Positions 14,613 to 21,921 of a stretch of 41,668 bases of DNA are shown here, piece after piece (position 1 is the stretch's first letter; every line of letters starts with the position of its first letter). A program made the position numbers and the translations under genes. The notes beneath the pieces were generated by a model. It did no database searches. It had not been told where the DNA came from and saw only the letters and a list, made by a program, of their open reading frames with translations. The DNA is from UBA11475 sp045593005. GTDB lineage: Bacteria; Bacillota; Clostridia; Christensenellales; Borkfalkiaceae. The stretch is from the NCBI GenBank assembly GCA_045593005.1, contig JAZNVV010000028.1:1-41668 (forward strand). Reading direction: 5' to 3'.

Positions 14613-16151
14613 ATGATTTTAAGTGAAAAAGTTTTAAAGGATAAAATACTTGGTTGTTTTAACGGTAAAAATGCAGGTGGAGCACTTGGCGCTCCGTTTG
14701 AATGTAAACGTGGGACTTTCCCCGTTGACTACTATACGCAAAAGGATATTGATAATAATCCACCTGCGAACGACGATCTTGACTTGCAAATTTGTTGGTT
14801 AAACGCCATTGAAGTTTACGGTAATAAAATTAATCCAAGTATATTAGCTGATTACTGGATGACGTATATTGTCCCAGTATGGTCGGAATATGGCATAGCT
14901 AAATCAAATCTTCGTCAGGGTATTAGACCACCGTTTTCAGGCAAGATTAACAATTATTTCGGTCGTTCAAACGGCGCGTATATTAGAAGTGAAATTTGGG
15001 CTTGTTTAGCACCAGGCAATCCTAATCTTGCAGTTAGATATGCGTATATGGACGCTTGTGTCGACCACGAAAGCGACGGGGTTTACGGAGAAATGTTTTT
15101 TGCCGCGTTAGAATCTGCTGCTTTTGTCGAAAGCGATAAGGATAAACTTGTTGAAATAGGTCTTTCTTATATTCCAGAAGATTGTATATTGCGTAGTGCT
15201 ATTTTATACGCTCAAAATTGTTATAAAACAGGCCTTGATTTTGAAGATGCTAGAATAAAGATAATGACAAAATTCCCAGGAACTTTTGGCGTATGTTTTG
15301 AAAAAATAAAAGATGCTGATAAACAGTTCCCAGAAACAAATATCGGCGACGACGTTGTTAATACTATCGCTTTAACGATACTTTCTTGGTATTATGGTGA
15401 AGACGACTTTGGTAAAACAATTTGTCTTGCCACTTATTGTGGTGAAGACGCCGACTGCACGGCAGCAACCGTCGGCGCAATTATGGGTATAATTGCCGGC
15501 AACTCAAATTTGCCTGAAAAATGGATTAAGCCTATCGGTAATAAAATTAATATAATATGTATGTCTTCAACTTATGCTGGGTGGTTGCCAAAAACGACCG
15601 ACGAAATGGCTGAAAGAATTATTAAAGCTATACCTAAAATACTTGATGGCAAAGATTATGATATCGAGGGTGGATTAAAGGTTATTGCAAAGGAAGGTGA
15701 AAGCCTTTATAATGATGATAAACAATTATACTATCAAAACGGTGGTAGAGATTGTGGAACTTATTTGTTTACTGTCAACGAAATTCTTGCCCTTAAAGAA
15801 TACTCTATTCCAGAATATTTTGACTTAATAAAAGTCGTTATAGAACTTGATAAAGCACCTTACGTTGCCGAAGGTGAAGAAATTAAATTAACTATTAGAG
15901 TACGTGATAACGGATTGCTAAAGATGCAACAGTTTGTAAATGTTTCGGTATTTACTGAAAATGGATTAACAGTTGTTGGTTCGCGAAACAAAAGCGTTCC
16001 CGTGCATAACTCATTTGGGTTCGAAGGTGTTTGTGAATTTACTCTTAAAGCAGAAAGTTTGGTCAACTTTGACAATACCGTTCTTATACATTTTGAGATT
16101 GCTGGTAGACATACGAATTATACTTCACAAATAAAAATCTTCTCTAAATAA
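14613..16151 (+). CDS. ADP-ribosylglycohydrolase-family protein with extra C-terminal domain
   Basis: I start this 512-residue protein at ATG 14613 because AAAGGAG lies 8 bases upstream. The open frame continues to 14493 without such a site. It has the family's GCFNGKNAGGALGAPFE opening, an early acidic motif NDDLDLQ, a middle VDHESDGVYGEMF segment and a late motif GEDADCTAATVGAIMG. In classical ADP-ribosylhydrolases the metal-ligand motifs contain threonine (roughly DDT and DTDxT). Here they read DDLD and DADCT, so the dinuclear metal site is altered and the substrate may not be ADP-ribose on protein. Residues ~410-512 form an additional beta-rich domain. The gene is monocistronic: its own promoter region lies upstream and a terminator follows. 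Confidence 0.8.
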   Translation: MILSEKVLKDKILGCFNGKNAGGALGAPFECKRGTFPVDYYTQKDIDNNPPANDDLDLQICWLNAIEVYGNKINPSILADYWMTYIVPVWSEYGIAKSNLRQGIRPPFSGKINNYFGRSNGAYIRSEIWACLAPGNPNLAVRYAYMDACVDHESDGVYGEMFFAALESAAFVESDKDKLVEIGLSYIPEDCILRSAILYAQNCYKTGLDFEDARIKIMTKFPGTFGVCFEKIKDADKQFPETNIGDDVVNTIALTILSWYYGEDDFGKTICLATYCGEDADCTAATVGAIMGIIAGNSNLPEKWIKPIGNKINIICMSSTYAGWLPKTTDEMAERIIKAIPKILDGKDYDIEGGLKVIAKEGESLYNDDKQLYYQNGGRDCGTYLFTVNEILALKEYSIPEYFDLIKVVIELDKAPYVAEGEEIKLTIRVRDNGLLKMQQFVNVSVFTENGLTVVGSRNKSVPVHNSFGFEGVCEFTLKAESLVNFDNTVLIHFEIAGRHTNYTSQIKIFSK

Positions 16152-16154
16152 TAA

Positions 16155-16179
16155 AAAAGTCTCCGTTATGGAGACTTTT
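16155..16179 (+). terminator. Bidirectional terminator
   Basis: A perfect 10-bp stem AAAAGTCTCC/GGAGACTTTT with loop GTTAT sits directly after the stop codon and can also serve the AraC remnant on the other strand. Confidence 0.88.
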
Positions 16180-16195
16180 AATTTGCCGTAAAAAA

Positions 16196-16583
16196 CTATT
16201 TCTTAAAGTTTTTCGGTGTAGTGCCGGTGATTTTTTTAAAGTTATAAAAAAATGATTGCAAATTGTTGTAGCCACACATATTACTAACTTCTGATACGCT
16301 GTGCTTTAAAAGTAAGGTCGTAGCTTTTGTAATCCTAACTTGATTAATGTAAAACTTTAAATTCGACTTAAAATATTTATTAAACAAATTTGAAAAATGA
16401 TATTTAGAGTATCCAAATTCTATGACAATTTTTTAAGGGTAAGTTCTTCGTTAAAATGCTCATCAATATAAGATAGTCCTTTATTGATAAATGAGGTGCT
16501 TTGCCGTAATTATTATCTATAAATTTTACCGAATAATATTCCGAATAATCTCTATTCTTTTCGTAATTTGCTGTTTTGCTCAT
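16196..16583 (-). pseudogene. Frameshifted AraC-family regulator remnant
   Basis: The last 63 codons (16387-16196) encode the AraC C-terminal DNA-binding region (VSEVSNMCGYNNLQSFFYNF, ending TGTTPKNFKK). Upstream on the same strand, another frame encodes the matching earlier part (LSYIDEHFNEELTLKKLS) and then hits a stop. The sense reading resumes as EFGYSKYHFSNLFNKYF in the next frame, so one base is missing near 16430. A further frame change near 16490 joins it to a short N-terminal stretch beginning at ATG 16583. The usual ~170-residue sensor domain is absent. The gene is therefore degraded by at least one frameshift plus truncation. Confidence 0.75.
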
Positions 16584-16896
16584 ATATCGATTTTAACATA
16601 TGATATAAAGATAGTTAATAGTTTAGTTTTATACTTTTATACTGTGTTATAATAGATGAATATCTTGATTAAGTATTTTAATAAAGCGTTTTAAAGTAAA
16701 AATTCTATGTAATATGTAACTTCGTTTAACAACCTCTTTATTTTAAGGGAAATATTATTTGGCACGTTTTCACGCTACCGTTACGCCTGAAAATCGTACG
16801 AAGTTATTAAAGAAAATAAAAATAAAAAAGCCGTGATTATTTTTTTACGGCTTTTTTGTTGCTTTTGTGAATATAATGTAGTATTATTAATTAGCT
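16584..16896. other. AT-rich gap with a short promoter-terminator unit
   Basis: This stretch between the AraC remnant and cysK has no gene of normal length. It contains an extended -10 promoter (TGTTATAAT, 16645-16653) and an intrinsic terminator at 16824-16857, which bracket about 190 bases. Inside is a possible 25-codon frame from TTG 16759 to TGA 16836, with AAGGGA eight bases upstream. A TATAAT at 16872-16877 with no clear -35 may serve cysK. Confidence 0.5.
16824..16857 (+). terminator. Intrinsic terminator upstream of cysK
   Basis: An A-tract plus GCCGT pairs with ACGGC plus a T-tract around a 12-base loop. No complete gene ends here, so it either closes the short unit described upstream or remains from a lost gene. 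Confidence 0.8.
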
Positions 16897-17829
16897 ATGA
16901 TTTATGATAATATTTTAGAGGCAATAGGTCATACTCCTATTGTTCGATTAAAAAGAATGGTAGAGAAAGGCTCTGCCGAAATATTAGTTAAGTTTGAAGG
17001 ATTAAACGTGGGTGGCTCAATCAAAACACGTACTGCGTTTAATATGATAAAGTCAGCCGAAAAGCAGGGGCTTATAAATAAGGATACTATAATTGTTGAG
17101 CCAACTAGTGGCAATCAGGGTATCGGCCTTGCCCTTGTCGGTGCAGTAAAGGGCTATAAAACTGTAATTATTATGCCCGATTCTGTAAGTGAAGAACGCC
17201 GTAAACTTGTACGTCATTACGGGGCTGAAGTTATTTTAGAACACGACGACGGCAATATAGGCGATTGCATTGATAGATGCTTAAAAAAAGCGCTTTTAAT
17301 GGCGAAGGAAAATCCTAACGTATACGTTCCACAACAGTTTGAAAACCCTGCAAACCCAACCGTTCACCGTCATCATACTGGGCTTGAAATATTAGAACAA
17401 GTGGCTGGACCTATCCACGGTTTTTGTTCGGGTATCGGTACAGGTGGTACGATTACGGGTATCGGAGAAGTATTAAAGGCGCAAAATCCAGATATAAAAA
17501 TTTGGGCAGTTGAGCCTGAAAACGCCGCTATTTTAGCAGGTGGTACGATAGGATCGCATATTCAAATGGGTATAGGTGACGGACTTATTCCACCAGTATT
17601 AAATTGCAAAATTTATGAGGACGTATGTATTATTTCTGATGAAGAAGCATTACAGACTTCGCGTGATTTAGCAAAATTAGAAGGCATTATGTGTGGTATT
17701 TCTTCTGGCACAAACGTTGCTGCGGCAAAAAAACTTGCCAAAATTTTAGGCGAAGGCAAGACGGTTGTTACTGTTTTACCAGATACGGCTGAAAGATATT
17801 TTTCAACCCCGTTATTTGAAGGCGAATAA
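16897..17829 (+). CDS. cysK: Cysteine synthase (O-acetylserine sulfhydrylase)
   Basis: This 310-residue fold-type-II PLP enzyme has the Schiff-base lysine in GGSIKTRTAF (Lys43), the substrate loop TSGNQGIGLAL, the phosphate-binding GIGTGGTITG and a late GISSGTNVAAAKK. It makes cysteine from O-acetylserine and sulfide in the cytoplasm. The asparagine loop is SGNQG instead of the more common SGNTG, a minor variant. No clear ribosome binding site precedes the ATG. The last 104 bases of the gene recur as a partial copy at 18982 onwards because of a cassette insertion, but this copy is intact. Its original terminator has been split by that insertion. Confidence 0.9.
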   Translation: MIYDNILEAIGHTPIVRLKRMVEKGSAEILVKFEGLNVGGSIKTRTAFNMIKSAEKQGLINKDTIIVEPTSGNQGIGLALVGAVKGYKTVIIMPDSVSEERRKLVRHYGAEVILEHDDGNIGDCIDRCLKKALLMAKENPNVYVPQQFENPANPTVHRHHTGLEILEQVAGPIHGFCSGIGTGGTITGIGEVLKAQNPDIKIWAVEPENAAILAGGTIGSHIQMGIGDGLIPPVLNCKIYEDVCIISDEEALQTSRDLAKLEGIMCGISSGTNVAAAKKLAKILGEGKTVVTVLPDTAERYFSTPLFEGE

Positions 17830-17852
17830 TTACAAAAAAATAGCCCCACGTA
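17726..17852 (+). repeat. Direct repeat, left copy (cysK 3' end plus half terminator)
   Basis: These 127 bases are repeated at 18982-19109. The two copies differ only by one A in an A-tract (seven here, eight in the other), so the duplication is recent. This copy ends CCCCACGTA, the left half of a terminator stem, and then runs into the hairpin of the cassette. Confidence 0.95.
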
Positions 17853-17857
17853 TTGAT

Positions 17858-17894
17858 ATGCACCCAAAAAGTTTGTCTAACTTTTTGGGTGCAT
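17858..17894 (+). repeat. Left-end hairpin of the cassette
   Basis: A perfect 16-bp inverted repeat, ATGCACCCAAAAAGTT against AACTTTTTGGGTGCAT, has a TGTCT loop. Followed by TTTT, it may substitute for the split cysK terminator. Confidence 0.85.
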
Positions 17895-17940
17895 TTTAAA
17901 AGTACAATCGGTCTTGTTTTTTAGGCAGAAACATTATTTA

Positions 17941-18144
17941 TTAAAATTTTTTTCTTCCAAGAATTTCGTCAATGCTGACATCAAAAAAATCGGCAATAAG
18001 TACCAGCGTTTCATAATCAGGTCTGGCAGCGTTTGTTTCATATCGGGTGTAATTGACCCTGCTTATCGCCAGCTTGTCTGCAAGCTCCTGTTGGGTAAGT
18101 TTTTCAGCGCACCGTAATTCTTTTAGTTTTGCACCTATTTGCAT
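17941..18144 (-). CDS. Small XRE-family (Cro/CI-like) repressor
   Basis: This 67-residue protein is almost entirely one helix-turn-helix domain: LKELRCAEKLTQQELADKL, then ISRVNYTRYETNAARPDYE and the usual ADFFDVSIDEILGR end. It is divergent from the two-TM gene. The intergenic region carries two copies of an inverted repeat that overlap the promoter of that gene, so it is very probably its repressor. It is part of the inserted cassette. Confidence 0.85.
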   Translation of the reverse strand: MQIGAKLKELRCAEKLTQQELADKLAISRVNYTRYETNAARPDYETLVLIADFFDVSIDEILGRKKF

Positions 18145-18175
18145 TTAATTTTCTCCATTTTTATTTGTTAAACAC

Positions 18176-18204
18176 TTGACATTGTACACATTCTGTACTA
18201 TAAT
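18176..18204 (+). promoter_or_regulatory. Promoter of the cassette membrane-protein gene
   Basis: TTGACA (18176-18181) and TATAAT (18199-18204) are 17 bp apart. The first operator repeat fills the spacer. Confidence 0.85.
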
Positions 18205-18229
18205 ATTCACAAATGTACACATTATGTAC
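18184..18229. promoter_or_regulatory. Paired operator sites for the cassette XRE repressor
   Basis: Two near-identical inverted repeats, GTACACATTCTGTAC (18184-18198) and GTACACATTATGTAC (18215-18229), have centres 31 bp apart, about three helical turns. The first lies between the -35 and -10 boxes and the second just after the start region, a standard repression layout with cooperative binding. Confidence 0.8.
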
Positions 18230-18253
18230 AAAGTAATTTTGGAGGAGAGAATA

Positions 18254-18886
18254 ATGGCAAGGGAATCAAAACAGGTTCAGGCTCATCCCGACCATGTGGA
18301 TGAAGTAATCAAATACTACGAGCGATGGGGTTGGGAGGTAATTTCCAACCAAAGACATCAAGAGAAGGAAAGGAGGGGAGATACAGTTTACACTAATACT
18401 TTCAACAAAATAACATTTTCAAGAGATAAGGCAGCACCTTGGTACGGAAGGGTTTGTCAATTGGAAAACGCCTACTATTATATTTCGGAGAAAGGTTCGG
18501 ACGATTATTTGTTGGCTAAAGAATACGGATATACGGGTGAAAGACCAGAATGGGTTCCCGAGCCTAAAATTTACAAGCCGGGTAAGTTTTTTGTTCCATT
18601 TATTTTGTTTAGTATTTTTGTTATTATTGCGGTTATATCCTTTATGAAATTTGGTGGCAATGCTGTCGGAGTTGTAGCTGCAGTATTTGGAGTAATTTCC
18701 TTTATTGTTATGCTTTGCAATATAGGTAAGCTTTCTGGTTTAAAAGGAGAGGCGGCAACAAAAGCGCTGAATGATTATGAAGAAAAAAGTACAAAATGGT
18801 GGAAGAATAAAAAAGCAGTTGAAAAGTTCTTAAAGGATAAATTAATAGAAATTATCGAAGAGGCAGAAAGACTGATAAATGGCTAA
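18254..18886 (+). CDS. Uncharacterised two-TM protein of the inserted cassette
   Basis: I do not recognise this 210-residue protein. The start is ATG 18254 with GGAGGAGAG upstream; the frame reaches back to 18176 only through the promoter. Residues 1-105 are soluble and rich in aromatic and charged residues (YYERWGWEV, ENAYYYISEKGSDDY). Two hydrophobic segments follow at ~112-130 and ~136-157, then a lysine/glutamate-rich, probably helical tail from ~160 to the end. Both ends are then on the same side of the membrane. It is controlled by the divergent XRE protein and is the only other cargo of the cassette. A selfish or defence-related role is possible but not shown. Confidence 0.6.
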   Translation: MARESKQVQAHPDHVDEVIKYYERWGWEVISNQRHQEKERRGDTVYTNTFNKITFSRDKAAPWYGRVCQLENAYYYISEKGSDDYLLAKEYGYTGERPEWVPEPKIYKPGKFFVPFILFSIFVIIAVISFMKFGGNAVGVVAAVFGVISFIVMLCNIGKLSGLKGEAATKALNDYEEKSTKWWKNKKAVEKFLKDKLIEIIEEAERLING

Positions 18887-18915
18887 ACAAAACAAGACCG
18901 AAAGAAGAAAGTGAT

Positions 18916-18960
18916 ATGCACCTCCAAAAGTTAGATAAACTTTTGGAGGTGCATGTTTTT
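18916..18960 (+). terminator. Right-end hairpin of the cassette, also a likely terminator
   Basis: A perfect 17-bp inverted repeat, ATGCACCTCCAAAAGTT against AACTTTTGGAGGTGCAT, has an AGATA loop and is followed by GTTTTT. It would end transcription of the two-TM gene and mirrors the hairpin at the left end. Confidence 0.8.
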
Positions 18961-18981
18961 ATGAAAAAAAGAAAAAGAGCA

Positions 18982-19109
18982 CAAAAAAACTTGCCAAAAT
19001 TTTAGGCGAAGGCAAGACGGTTGTTACTGTTTTACCAGATACGGCTGAAAGATATTTTTCAACCCCGTTATTTGAAGGCGAATAATTACAAAAAAAATAG
19101 CCCCACGTA
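18982..19109 (+). repeat. Direct repeat, right copy (cysK 3' fragment plus half terminator)
   Basis: This is the 128-base partner of 17726-17852. It carries the last 104 bases of cysK without a start and is not a gene. It continues into the intact right half of the original terminator, which shows where the pre-insertion sequence resumes. Confidence 0.95.
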
Positions 19110-19125
19110 GTCGTGGGGCATTTAT
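19092..19125. terminator. Original bidirectional terminator between cysK and the AraC gene
   Basis: The 8-bp stem GCCCCACG/CGTGGGGC with loop TAGT is flanked by A-rich and T-rich tracts. Before the insertion it would have closed both converging genes. Now it serves mainly the minus-strand AraC gene. Confidence 0.85.
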
Positions 19126-19126
19126 T

Positions 19127-19990
19127 TTACTCGTCATTGTTTCTAAATTCTTTTGGCGTCTTGCCGAAAAATTTTTTAAATTCTTTGCAAAAATGTGCGT
19201 TGTCAAAAAAACCACATTCCATAGCAATTTCCGTAATTTTTTTATCGGTATCGGTAAGAAGGTCTTTTGCTCTTATAAGTCTAAAATCGGCTATGTATTT
19301 TTGAGGGGTTTTGCCCGTTAACGTCTTAAATTCATTTATAAGCGCCGTGCGTGAAGAATATGAGATTTCACAAAGTTTTTCAAGTGTAATTTTGCCGTCG
19401 CAATTACGGTTGATGTAGTCGAGCGCAAGTATTGCGCCGGAAATTTTACCTTTCTTGTTTGACCTAATATCTATCGAAATATAACCACATAGTTCGACAA
19501 GCATTTTTAGCGCTGTTACAGATAGTAGTAGCGCTTGATTTTTTTGTTCCGGACGGAAAAATTCCGATATAAGCGTTTGAATTTTTTCAAGTTGCTCCCC
19601 GTCGAGAGATAAACTTGCTGAAATACCACTTTTTATTCGTAATTCAGGCTGGGTAGAAAATAAAAGATTATACCCGTCAGCCTTTTTTAAAACGTTTTCA
19701 AACTGTTCAAAGAATTCTTCCGAAAGCAATAAGTGAAAAACTTTGCCTTCGCCAGTAAACATATAAGAGTGTTCAACGTGTGGGGGAATAACAAAAACTT
19801 CACCCCCAGAAATAGCATAAAAATACTTGCCAACGTCGTGCTGACCGTTACCACTTAAAACTATATTAAGTTCGTAAAAATCGTGCCTATGTGGAGTGAT
19901 TTCACCAAATTCTGATACATGGTGATAATACGCCCTTACGGTGTTGCCGTTTTTAAATTCTTCTTCTTCAAGATAAACTGTTTTATCCAT
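19127..19990 (-). CDS. AraC-family transcriptional regulator with cupin sensor
   Basis: This 287-residue protein has an N-terminal cupin (TPHRHDFYELNIVLSG, then EVFVIPPHVEHSYM) and a C-terminal AraC double helix-turn-helix (LEKLCEISYSSRTALINEFK, TGKTPQKYIADFRLIRA, ITEIAMECGFFDNAHFCKEF, ending TPKEFRN). The start has AAGGA upstream and a promoter 23 bases before it. It is convergent with cysK and divergent from the ylxM operon. No carbohydrate or other target gene lies next to it, so its regulon cannot be guessed. Confidence 0.88.
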   Translation of the reverse strand: MDKTVYLEEEEFKNGNTVRAYYHHVSEFGEITPHRHDFYELNIVLSGNGQHDVGKYFYAISGGEVFVIPPHVEHSYMFTGEGKVFHLLLSEEFFEQFENVLKKADGYNLLFSTQPELRIKSGISASLSLDGEQLEKIQTLISEFFRPEQKNQALLLSVTALKMLVELCGYISIDIRSNKKGKISGAILALDYINRNCDGKITLEKLCEISYSSRTALINEFKTLTGKTPQKYIADFRLIRAKDLLTDTDKKITEIAMECGFFDNAHFCKEFKKFFGKTPKEFRNNDE

Positions 19991-20012
19991 AGTTTTTCCT
20001 TCGTTTTTCTTT

Positions 20013-20041
20013 ATTTTACCATGTTTTTATAAAAATTACAA
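20013..20041 (-). promoter_or_regulatory. Promoter of the AraC gene
   Basis: On the minus strand TTGTAA (20041-20036) and TAAAAT (20018-20013) are 17 bp apart. Confidence 0.55.
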
Positions 20042-20115
20042 TAAAATAGGTAAAATTATTTGTAAAATCGGACATTTTCGTTTTTATATTTATTTTATAA
20101 ATAAGTAAAAAATCG

Positions 20116-20144
20116 TTGACAAACAAACTTAAATTATGTATAAT
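20116..20144 (+). promoter_or_regulatory. Promoter of the ylxM-ffh operon
   Basis: TTGACA (20116-20121) and TATAAT (20139-20144) are 17 bp apart. A small hairpin GTAAAG/CTTTAC follows in the untranslated leader. Confidence 0.85.
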
Positions 20145-20193
20145 AACTACTGTAAAGCAAAATAACTTTACACCTATGCTAAAGGTATGCGTT

Positions 20194-20511
20194 ATGAAAG
20201 ATTATGAATTTGTTGATTTATACGATATTTACGGCTCGCTTTTAACGGAGCATCAGCGCACTTTGGTGGAGGGGTATTATTTATATGATTTATCATTTTC
20301 CGAACTGGCTGAAATATCGGGTGGGACAAGGCAAAGCGTATATGATGCTGTAAAGAAGGCTCGCTCGATTTTAGCCGAGCACGAAGGTAAACTTGGCATA
20401 GTCAAGTTGCGTGCAAAATTAAGCGAGTTTGGTAACGACCTTTTGGCAGTCGATAAAAGGTTGTATGATAAATTTCAAGCAATTTTGCAGTCGGATAATT
20501 CGACTGATTAG
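20194..20511 (+). CDS. ylxM: YlxM-family SRP-associated HTH protein
   Basis: This 105-residue sigma-70-region-4-like helix-turn-helix protein has DIYGSLLTEHQRTLVEGYY and then ISGGTRQSVYDAVKKA. The family always sits just before ffh and is thought to act with the signal recognition particle. I start at ATG 20194, which gives the family's usual N-terminus (MKDYEFVDLYDIYGSLL) with AAAGG 9 bases upstream. Longer in-frame starts would run into the promoter. The gene is 8 bases from ffh. Confidence 0.88.
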   Translation: MKDYEFVDLYDIYGSLLTEHQRTLVEGYYLYDLSFSELAEISGGTRQSVYDAVKKARSILAEHEGKLGIVKLRAKLSEFGNDLLAVDKRLYDKFQAILQSDNSTD

Positions 20512-20519
20512 GGGCAAAA

Positions 20520-21836
20520 ATGGGGGCTTTTTCTTCTTTAAGTGAAAAACTCAATCACGTATTTAGCAAACTAACCAAGCGTGGTAGATTGACGGAACTT
20601 GAAATTAAGACTGCCATGCGTGAAATTAGAATTGCTCTTTTAGAGGCTGACGTAAATATATTCGTTGCAAAAGATTTTTGCAACAAGGTAAGCGTAAAAG
20701 CCGTTGGGCAAGAAATATTAAAATCGCTCTCACCAACCCAGCAGGTTATTAAAATAGTCAATGACGAACTCATTGAACTTATGGGTGGTACGAACGTTAA
20801 ATTAAACGTAGCGCCGTCGTCGCCAACAGTCATTATGATGAGTGGCCTTCAAGGCGCAGGCAAAACGACGCTTTGTGGTAAACTTGCACTATCTCTTAAA
20901 AAACAAGGCAAAAAGCCACTTTTAGTAGCGTGTGACGTTTATCGTCCTGCAGCGATAAATCAACTTAAAGTCGTTGGTAGTCAAGCAGGGGTTGACGTTT
21001 TTGAAAAAGGGCAAGGCAAGCCTGTAAAAATTGCAGAAGAAGCAGTTAAGTACGCAAAAAGTTACGGGTTTGACCCTGTGATTATAGATACGGCAGGTAG
21101 ACTTCAGATTGACGAAGAGTTGATGAAGGAACTTGAACAGATAAAAACAGCCGTAAACCCTGCTGAAATCTTACTTGTAGTCGATTCAATGACAGGTCAA
21201 GTTGCAGTAGAAGTTGCTGATACTTTCAATAAAAGATTAGAAGTTACGGGGTTAGTTTTAACAAAACTTGACGGTGATACCCGTGGTGGTGCAGCGCTTT
21301 CAATGAGGGCTGTTACGGGCAAGCCTATCAAATATTGCTCTATCGGTGAAAAACTTGCTGATATTGAACCTTTCTATCCAGACCGTATGGCGTCAAGAAT
21401 TTTAGGAATGGGCGACGTATTGACGCTTATTGAAAAGGCAGAACAAGCCATTACTGAAGAAGACGCTAAAAAGATGGAACAAAAGTTAAGGAAGAACGCC
21501 TTTACTTTGGAAGATTATCTTTATCAGTTCGAGGCTATGAAGAAGATGGGTGGACTTTCAAGCATTTTATCAATGTTACCAGGCATGGGCATGGGTAAAC
21601 TTAAAATCAAACAAGAAGATTTTGATGAAAGTCGTATTGAAAAAATTAAAGCGATAATTTTGTCAATGACACCGAAGGAAAGGCGTGACCCGTCGATATT
21701 AAATTCATCAAGAAAGCAACGTATTGCAAAAGGCGCAGGCACGGACGTTATTGAAGTTAATAAATTGTTAAAACAGTACGACCAAACCAAACTTATGATG
21801 AAACAGATGAAAAATAATAAAATGTTCAAATTCTAA
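20520..21836 (+). CDS. ffh: Signal recognition particle protein Ffh
   Basis: This 438-residue protein has the N domain, a GTPase G domain with GLQGAGKTT, DTAGR and TKLDGD, and a methionine-rich C-terminal M domain (LPGMGMGKLKIK onward, MKQMKNNKMFKF at the end) that binds SRP RNA and signal sequences. It targets nascent membrane proteins to FtsY and the translocon. The length is normal. It lies in the standard ylxM-ffh-rpsP order. Confidence 0.97.
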   Translation: MGAFSSLSEKLNHVFSKLTKRGRLTELEIKTAMREIRIALLEADVNIFVAKDFCNKVSVKAVGQEILKSLSPTQQVIKIVNDELIELMGGTNVKLNVAPSSPTVIMMSGLQGAGKTTLCGKLALSLKKQGKKPLLVACDVYRPAAINQLKVVGSQAGVDVFEKGQGKPVKIAEEAVKYAKSYGFDPVIIDTAGRLQIDEELMKELEQIKTAVNPAEILLVVDSMTGQVAVEVADTFNKRLEVTGLVLTKLDGDTRGGAALSMRAVTGKPIKYCSIGEKLADIEPFYPDRMASRILGMGDVLTLIEKAEQAITEEDAKKMEQKLRKNAFTLEDYLYQFEAMKKMGGLSSILSMLPGMGMGKLKIKQEDFDESRIEKIKAIILSMTPKERRDPSILNSSRKQRIAKGAGTDVIEVNKLLKQYDQTKLMMKQMKNNKMFKF

Positions 21837-21921
21837 AAAAATGGACGTGTTTGCCGGCAACGGCATTATGAAATATAACCAAAAAAATAAAAAAATTTAT
21901 ATACTTAAGGAGTAAAAAATT

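Larger units (their letters stand above)
17853..18981. mobile_element. Inserted cassette with hairpin ends, carrying an XRE repressor and a membrane protein
   Basis: About 1.13 kb lies between the two copies of the cysK-end repeat. It starts and ends with long hairpins that share TGATATGCACC and an AAGTT/AACTT core. Each arm (for example TGTCTAACTTTTTGGGTGCA) resembles the terminal inverted repeats of IS3/IS150-type elements as I remember them. There is no transposase. Cargo is a small XRE repressor and a divergent two-TM protein. Codon use (more AGG, GGG and CCC) differs visibly from the flanking genes. The mechanism that produced a 127-bp duplication is unclear. Confidence 0.65.

Noticed and set aside
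17914..18117. 67-codon plus-strand frame over the XRE gene
   Set aside because: It is the complement of a clear helix-turn-helix protein and lacks a ribosome binding site.
17858..18954. Integron attC sites at the cassette ends
   Set aside because: GTTAGAT and GTCTAAC motifs are present, but they sit in the hairpin loops instead of at the hairpin bases, and no integrase is visible. IS-like ends fit better.
18961..19005. ATG frame of 14 codons after the right hairpin
   Set aside because: It runs from cassette DNA into the duplicated cysK fragment in the wrong frame and stops at once. No ribosome binding site.
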